Assembly (NCBI GenBank): GCA_023091735.1 | Contig: JALKBU010001382.1 | Coordinates: forward strand, 1 to 11,759 | Direction of reading: 5' to 3' | DNA: 11,759 bases | DNA from: Trichomonas tenax | Taxonomy: Eukaryota; Parabasalia; Trichomonadida; Trichomonadidae | Shown: piece by piece, positions 7,501 to 11,759 of the stretch | Layout: each line of letters begins with the position of its first letter | How positions within the stretch are numbered: the first letter of the stretch is position 1 | The notes under the pieces: generated by a model | What the model was told of the DNA's origin: nothing | The model's database searches: none | The model's input: only the letters and a program-made list of their open reading frames with translations | Position numbers and translations under genes: made by a program

Positions 7501-7650
7501 TACCAGAAGTTCATTGTGCTTCCAGAGACAGGACCCCGCGTCAGAATGTCTTTCTTCCCTGAATGCACTGAATCATGCGACGGCGTTATTATTTATTACC
7601 TCGATCGAACATCATCATTCAGAACTCCGTTATTTAGATTCATTTTTTGA
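4510..7650 (+). CDS. SAC-domain phosphoinositide phosphatase, SAC9-like
   Basis: The 1046-residue protein is predicted to remove phosphates from inositol phospholipids on the cytosolic face of membranes. The SAC domain fills roughly the first 460 residues. SSRWRRGSIPIHW (244-256) is the conserved core strand, and RFNCADSLDRTN (385-396) is the CX5R(T) catalytic loop with Cys388 and Arg394. Most SAC proteins (Sac1, Fig4, synaptojanin) have a second cysteine in this loop. Here it is Ser391, giving 'NCADSLDRTN', the form I recall for plant SAC9. C-terminal to it are a segment with WHHRLAHTY (511-519), a cysteine cluster (C724, C728, C731, C734, then C772-x2-C775) that may bind zinc, and a beta-rich region (about 840-1046) I do not recognise. 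No transmembrane segment like that of Sac1 is evident. The start is the first ATG after an A-rich leader. There are no introns. The preferred substrate isomer cannot be told from sequence. Confidence 0.9.
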   Translation: MGFVEVYHTKHGFVHLLINPANETEVFVVTIDSTTGNPMFVGIKNLDIFETHDSALKFITDEFESQLKFRGEALIGIAQADGVSNIAIIDKTEQSGFLPGGHIIKTVKHVMFMTISPQNSKQTKNPFEDFQLCDNHYFCETYDISRLYPSQHPAHDPDKSFCWNNGWTKPFELMGIRNCCVTLLQGIGQTYESPDKEYMISHLCRRSSDNPGTRYTARGLNSKGAAGNEVEAELVFIKGNKWVSSRWRRGSIPIHWATVLNSKVSSPVHCVDKENYFEGTPEYFKGLKERFNVNDIRCVSLLQMNEGHSESEILEYFTKAISRLYDAGVDNVFYTPFDLNQRLHEDGSGEAMSDFISFIGPMMDDSGFNEGEGKDVAALQKILFRFNCADSLDRTNLATFYFAMYVTAIWCRQNGYANPNVSETALPNEVVPQIIIDFLAKSFVECGNIVAALYTNTAAIKVKAIKRFSPSLENSSNDTAVTLQRRLENVMNDPVRQRTIELWTDPAPFTWHHRLAHTYIRLIEGAPHMIVENNVAAFRIENGKVTLGLQFPMIVNAVLLMLLPCGDEAPRRMKIETGLTMDAMEKIADLPLPVVDSATWCRYRVGMQEKWGYSHSRIRFVQFVRFTFSEKSSVVLGNIKIESRSCPDKTGVLSIQEFKTPDQQTIERFDHGFNDFASSKKTLCDTIKLEKLRLGLHVPDEQRITRCLANNIPPCFADSNSRICAGYCETCANCLKKLNENETRYRMRQAWLLQGLLVSEDKPGTQKIILICKQCIDEVYLYTQGTEGYEDLLRTSVKPPVVPQHLPILEEIKEYKDISSNSQAIVCSGPRSILTEEVVEFDGKLEFNLSFFNTAKVRLVKLDVDSEIELKANNVVASKDVLDNGDIVYRFNEDVTSKIVKFTINTPSCTSVRHLRVFGELVDEPEPKSLCMDTRQFPGKPITSPTPTSMMSEISQRTEKCMFGDLRTIKQIVVEMRPGGPNCLSFIINLRKKNNTVYQKFIVLPETGPRVRMSFFPECTESCDGVIIYYLDRTSSFRTPLFRFIF

Positions 7651-7677
7651 AATGTAATCTTTAATATTTGTATTATT

Positions 7678-7681
7678 TAAA
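7678..7681 (+). terminator. Candidate TAAA poly(A) signal for the SAC gene
   Basis: TAAA occurs 28 nt after the TGA stop (7648-7650). The tetramer is common in AT-rich DNA; the position is plausible for trichomonad 3' end formation. The 249-bp spacer to the convergent thiolase gene (7651-7899) shows nothing else. Confidence 0.25.
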
Positions 7682-7899
7682 CCAATATATTCTTTGTTTA
7701 TGAAATCTTTTATTCCTCAAAAACTGAAATATTTGATTTGATGTCATTCGAAATGAAGAAAATTTAAGAAAAGAAATGCATTTTCAAATTAATAAATTGC
7801 TATAAACGAAGAAAAATCAAAGCTATCAATGAAAAAAAATATGAAAAGTTATATTCAAATAATACATTTATTAAATGCTTAATTGAAGTCGAATATAAT

Positions 7900-9063
7900 T
7901 TAAATCATTTCGATGATGACTGCGTTGCCGCCGCCACCACCATTGCAGAGAGCTGCACAACCTTTCTTCAAGCCTTTGTATTTGAGTGCGGCAATAAGTG
8001 TTGTAACGATTCTGATGCCTGTGCAGCCGAGCGGGTGTCCGATAGCACAAGCGCCGCCGAGAATGTTAACATTGTCTTCTGTTATTCCGAGCTCCTTCAT
8101 GAGCATGATAGGAACTGAAGCGAAAGCTTCGTTAAACTCCCAAAGCTCTATATCATTGACGGAGAGATTTGCCCTCTGAAGAGCGATCTTTACAGCTCCG
8201 ACAGGAGCGAGAGGGAACCTCGCCGGGTCAACGCCGGCCTCTCCGAAGGAAATGATGCGCGCAATAGGCTTCAAATTGTGTTCTTTGGCGAAATCCATCG
8301 AACAAATTGCAACCGCGGCCGCACCATCAGCAATGGATGAAGCGTTGGCAGCAGTGATCGTTCCGTCCTTTGTAAACGTTGGGCGCAGTTTTGGTACCTT
8401 TTCGCGTAATAATTTGGTCATATTTTCATCAACCTTAAATTCTCCAGTTGGTGTTTGAATTGGGACGATTTGGTCATCGAAGACGTGGTTCTTCCAGGCC
8501 TCGTTGGCGCGGTCGAATGATTGAATTGCGAAGCGGTCTTGTTCTTGGCGAGAAATTCCAAGTTCACTGTTTAACTCATCAACAAGCTGTCCCATATGCT
8601 TATCATTTTGCGCATCCCACAGCCCATCCTTGATGAGAGCATCCTGTACCGTAAAATTGCCCAAACGCGTTCCATTTCGTGAATTTAACATCATATGTGG
8701 CGCATTAGACATTGATTCGAAGCCACCAATCATCACAGCCTGTGCATCACCGACCTTTATTTCGAGTGTGCCAAGTTGCAAGGCTTTAAGTGACGAGCAG
8801 CACACTTTATTAACTAATGTACATGGTGTTGTAACAGGGAACCCAGCTGCTAGTGCAGCTTGCTTGGCAGGATTCTGGCCGATGCCAGCAGACACGACAT
8901 TGCCAATGTACACAGAATTAAATTGGTCGATAGAAATTCCCGATTTATTGACGCAAGCTTTCATCGCCTCGCCGCAAAACTGCGGCCCGGGAATCCCCGA
9001 CAGGCTGCCTTTCAGGGATCCGAGTGCTGTGCGATTATCTGCAACAATCACAATTTCAGACAT
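7900..9063 (-). CDS. Acetyl-CoA acetyltransferase (thiolase II), ACAT1-like
   Basis: The 387-residue enzyme should interconvert two acetyl-CoA with acetoacetyl-CoA and CoA. All thiolase landmarks are present: acyl-accepting Cys88 in NKVCCSSLKA, Asn311 in FNEAFA, His343 in GGACAIGHPLG, and Cys373 in ALCNGGGGGNA. Length and spacing match bacterial and eukaryotic biosynthetic thiolases (about 390 residues). GGFESMSNAPH, ITAANASSIADGAAA and the CNGGGGG tail resemble eukaryotic ACAT1 more than bacterial AtoB. The N-terminus starts directly with the first beta strand (MSEIVIVADNRTALG), so no hydrogenosomal or peroxisomal presequence is visible and the enzyme is probably cytosolic. The C-terminus (IIEMI) is not a PTS1. 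The coding sequence is clearly richer in GC than its flanks. The TAA stop is followed by A (overlapping TAAA). It is convergent with the SAC gene. A cysteine (Cys89) next to the catalytic one replaces the usual Ala or Gly. Confidence 0.93.
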   Translation of the reverse strand: MSEIVIVADNRTALGSLKGSLSGIPGPQFCGEAMKACVNKSGISIDQFNSVYIGNVVSAGIGQNPAKQAALAAGFPVTTPCTLVNKVCCSSLKALQLGTLEIKVGDAQAVMIGGFESMSNAPHMMLNSRNGTRLGNFTVQDALIKDGLWDAQNDKHMGQLVDELNSELGISRQEQDRFAIQSFDRANEAWKNHVFDDQIVPIQTPTGEFKVDENMTKLLREKVPKLRPTFTKDGTITAANASSIADGAAAVAICSMDFAKEHNLKPIARIISFGEAGVDPARFPLAPVGAVKIALQRANLSVNDIELWEFNEAFASVPIMLMKELGITEDNVNILGGACAIGHPLGCTGIRIVTTLIAALKYKGLKKGCAALCNGGGGGNAVIIEMI

Positions 9064-9145
9064 CTTTGTTTTTTATAATGTTTACACAAAAATTATTTTG
9101 ATGGAGCTGATTGAAAAAATTGTGAAGTTAATTTTTTTTTTTTTT
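9064..9145 (-). promoter_or_regulatory. Thiolase upstream region with T14/A14 tract
   Basis: An uninterrupted run of 14 T at 9132-9145 (A on the coding strand) lies about 70-80 bp upstream of the start codon. Such tracts disfavour nucleosomes and are common in eukaryotic promoters. The nearest initiator-like site on the minus strand is TCACA (9121-9125), about 60 nt upstream of ATG. Assignment as promoter is inference. Confidence 0.3.
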
Positions 9146-9466
9146 CATTTTTTTACGAAAATTTTCTTTGTTTTCAAGATTTTTTATTTATAATATAGCT
9201 TTCTCTCCTTCAGGGTACACTAATGACAAATGAATCCGACGGTTCGAGCCTTTTTTTGTTGATGGAGATGGTTGTTGATGGAAAAGTTTGCGTGGGAAAA
9301 GATAAATGGAAAAAAACTACCATCCTTGTCAATCTTGAGAAGAGGATAATAAAATAAAATTAATTTTATAAAAATTGCGAAGAACCTGATTTGAACTCGA
9401 ATATAACCTTATTGTCCGAATTTTCTAAACATCAAATTCTTATATTTAATATATATAGTGCTTTAA
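9146..9466. other. AT-rich spacer, nothing recognised
   Basis: No open frame with an ATG and protein-like composition, no RNA gene and no clear repeat was seen. There are several homopolymer A and T runs. Confidence 0.5.
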
Positions 9467-9535
9467 AAAGTCGATAGTAGCGTGCTAGACTTTTGATAGC
9501 ATTTTGAAAAGCTTTTGAGAGTCTGACATGTAAAC
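9467..9535 (+). repeat. Possible degenerate element end
   Basis: The segment reads AAAAAGTCGATAGTAGCGTG, then CTAGACTTTTGATAGCATTT, and ends in TCTGACATGTAAAC. The terminal 14 bases are the exact reverse complement of 1353-1366, and the middle resembles GTGCTATCATCTTTTGACATT at the right end of the 3704-4152 element. It would be a left-hand end enlarged by about 20 bp. The alignment needs gaps, so this is tentative. Confidence 0.3.
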
Positions 9536-11558
9536 CTCACTACAGACATTTTTTGATCTTAAAAAAATAACGGAAAAAATCTATTCATATATTAAATGAT
9601 AGTGAACTAGTAAAAAGTATGTAATATGCGAGATAAATATAATTAAAATAGAATGTGCTTATTTTAACTAGATATTGTGGTGATGGATTCCCTGAGACAT
9701 GTGGTAACATGTTATATTTCTATATGTGATGTGCAATCATCAGAAGGGCTGGAAAATTCAAAAGAAGGAAAAAGTGCAAAAAAGTAACTATTTTTAAGTT
9801 CGAAAATATATTGTTGCATATTATATCTATATTCCAAATACCGCATATAATATTTATGAGCATTTTCAAATTTTGAAAAGGCAAACCGTTGCAATATAAA
9901 TAGACTTAATATAGTATTCTAAATATGTTTACATTTTATTGTAAACTATATAATAATCTGACACATAGAATATTTTGAGAGCAGCTGCAAATCATGTTAT
10001 TTATATTTCATATTAGATATGCATAATAGTTTTGTTTTACGTCATTCAATATTTGTGAGTGATTTTTCTGACATTTCAAAAGTTATTTCCGAAATTATTA
10101 TCTAATTCTGATATCCATATCATTTCCAATAATATGTAAAAAAGTTAAAATTCACTTTATTTCCACTTTAAAATATAATAAAAACATCTAATAGTTAATG
10201 GTGTATAGTGTCCTATAATTTATTATTATTTTTATTATCCCTCTCAATATTTATTTCTTATCAAATCTTCTTTCTTCATAATTTTATGTTATAATTGATT
10301 TATATTATATTTAGGATATTGATTTTTATGATTTGTCACTGTAAAGCAAAGTGTCAATTATTTTTTCTCAAATTAAATTCTGTTCATTCACATATATTAA
10401 TATTATAATTTTCCAATATAATAAAATTATTGCAAAATCAATCACTTTTATATTATTTCTATATTTAAGGTCCGATATGACCAAACCTCCTGTATCGTCC
10501 TTCACTTTTTTGATGTATTTTTCACTTATTTAGGTACAAGAAAAAATCTTACAAATTCACTAAAAAACAACTTTCTTGATTTTGTTTCCCATCATACTAA
10601 GGAATAATTGTTTGAAGTATCACGGCTTAATTTTAACTTTTTAACAATATCATTAATATCTCCTAGGAAAGAGGCGTAATCATTTAACATTTTAATATGT
10701 ATTTGAATGCCTATATGCTAAAGAATACGTTGTTAATGGTAAGGTAGCAAAATAAACAAGTGGACCCTAAAATTTCATTGCATAGATCTTAAAGTTACCA
10801 TTTGCTAATATTATCATGAACCAATATTAATAATAAGTGGATTCAACTGACATACAATCATATTCTTGATGTAGAAGCCGAGATTCAAAAAAAAGGTTTT
10901 TGAATTGCAATTCGATAATTTGTTTTCGTGTTTAATATTCATACTACAGTGCATTGTTGTGAAATTTATATTCATATTACAATTTGCGTGTTTTCGTCTC
11001 AAAAATCAAATATTTTCAATAAATTTTGGTAGTACAATGATTGAAATGCTTCAAACAATAGAAATTTTATCTTGAAAGCGAGAAATATTCAAGTTTATAA
11101 CATTTTTTTATTCTTTTGTGTTTTGTACTTTCTTACTAAAATGCTGCTAAGTGATGATCGGTAAATACATTGATGCTAGAAAAACAGATTTTAAATTTTC
11201 ACCAAAATCATGATTTTTGAAAAAATTACGATTTTTTTTTTCAAAGTCCATGGTTTTAAAGTTTTGATCGATTTTTAAGCGAGAGATATTAATGAATCCC
11301 CTCTGATATGCTATGTGCAAAGAATCAAATATCATTGTAAATCTAGATCTCTCTATCTTGAACTACATCAAATTGTGGGAAATACGTTTTTTAGCTTCCT
11401 ATTTGTGGCTTGCTGGCTGTTGATACCTTGGTTATGATGTAATTGCGAAAATGTTGAGGAACTTGTGATATATTTAATAGCAATCCTCTAGTTTTTCACT
11501 AGCTAAAGGGATATATTCACTGAAAGACCCTCAAAATCAATGAAAAACTTGTGGAGAA
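9536..11558. other. Long AT-rich gene-poor stretch
   Basis: In two kilobases no protein-like frame starting with ATG was found; the open frames present are short and follow base composition. Minor features are the palindrome TAACATGTTA at 9705-9714 and a 7-bp stem GTTTACA/TGTAAAC at 9927-9946. No tRNA, CRISPR-like array or tandem repeat was seen. Confidence 0.55.
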
Positions 11559-11669
11559 GAGTCTAGGACAAAAGTGAACATCAAAAAGTGACATAGAGCC
11601 TTAAAGTCACTTTTCATGAATAAACTGTCACCTTTTTGCGCGGGCAAATTGTCACTTTTATAAAAAGTG
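11559..11669 (+). repeat. Probable left end of a second inverted-repeat element, with GTCACTTTT motif array
   Basis: GAGTCTAGGACAAAAGTG (11559-11576) matches the outward end of the 3704-4152 element, whose right end on the minus strand reads GAGTGTCGGACAAAAGTG (16 of 18 identical). Inside it, AAAAGTGA occurs at 11570 and 11584 and GTCAC(C/T)TTTT at 11606, 11627 and 11651. The last pairs with AAAAGTG 11663-11669 as a 7-bp hairpin with an ATA loop. The rest of this element, if present, lies beyond the window. Confidence 0.45.
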
Positions 11670-11759
11670 TTATAAATATCTTTGTAGTCTAAACAATACT
11701 GACATTTATATATTGAAACTCCACGCTGAGTATGAAGACCATAAACGTAGTTCATTGCA

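Noticed and set aside
8630..9193. 187-codon plus-strand open frame opposite the thiolase
   Set aside because: It is an antisense shadow of a strongly supported gene. Its 3' part is translated poly-T.
10351..10533. Short plus-strand open frame in the gene-poor region
   Set aside because: The first codon is not ATG and the composition simply reflects AT-rich DNA (Ile, Phe, Tyr, Ser). There is no conserved feature.
11606..11659. GTCACTTTT copies considered as a CRISPR-like or tandem array
   Set aside because: The units are only 9-10 bp with uneven spacing and mixed orientation. They fit subterminal transposon repeats better.
11537..11755. Minus-strand open frame of 72 codons at the right edge
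   Set aside because: It overlaps the repeat motif cluster and has no recognisable domain. It is likely chance.

Overview
The window looks like nuclear DNA of an AT-rich, intron-poor protist, most probably a trichomonad (Tritrichomonas or Trichomonas type). Four long, uninterrupted genes are written in the standard code, with both TAA and TGA used as stops. They are separated by very AT-rich spacers. Two of the four stops overlap a TAAA tetranucleotide, the poly(A) signal known from Trichomonas vaginalis. A TCA+1Py(T/A) initiator-like site lies 8 nt before one start codon. The phylum is an inference from these traits; no species-specific marker is present.

Layout. Positions 1-755 hold two gene remnants. 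The first is the last 55 residues of a protein that resembles the C-terminus of phage-type tail-collar/fibre proteins, possibly a leftover of a Maverick/Polinton-like or other viral element. The second is an unrecognised fragment without an ATG. GC-rich hairpins lie between them. After an AT-rich spacer, 1491-2666(+) encodes a secreted or lysosomal histidine acid phosphatase. It converges on 2983-3360(-), a small RING-H2 protein of the Rbx1/Apc11 type (the ubiquitin-ligase RING subunit). Then come a 449-bp element with terminal inverted repeats (3704-4152, flanked by 14-bp direct repeats), a SAC9-like phosphoinositide phosphatase at 4510-7650(+), and a convergent ACAT1-like acetyl-CoA acetyltransferase at 7900-9063(-). 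The last 2.7 kb (9064-11759) has no convincing gene. It carries repeat-derived pieces, including an apparent second element end at 11559 that runs toward or past the window edge.

The genes are separately transcribed and do not form an operon or a shared pathway: phosphate ester hydrolysis, ubiquitylation, phosphoinositide turnover and acyl-CoA metabolism. No complete undescribed system was found. The most notable non-genic signals are the inverted-repeat element, a set of hairpins whose tips nearly all fit a GNA triloop on one strand or the other, and recurring TCACTTTT / TGACATGTAAA motifs that appear to link several dispersed sites.
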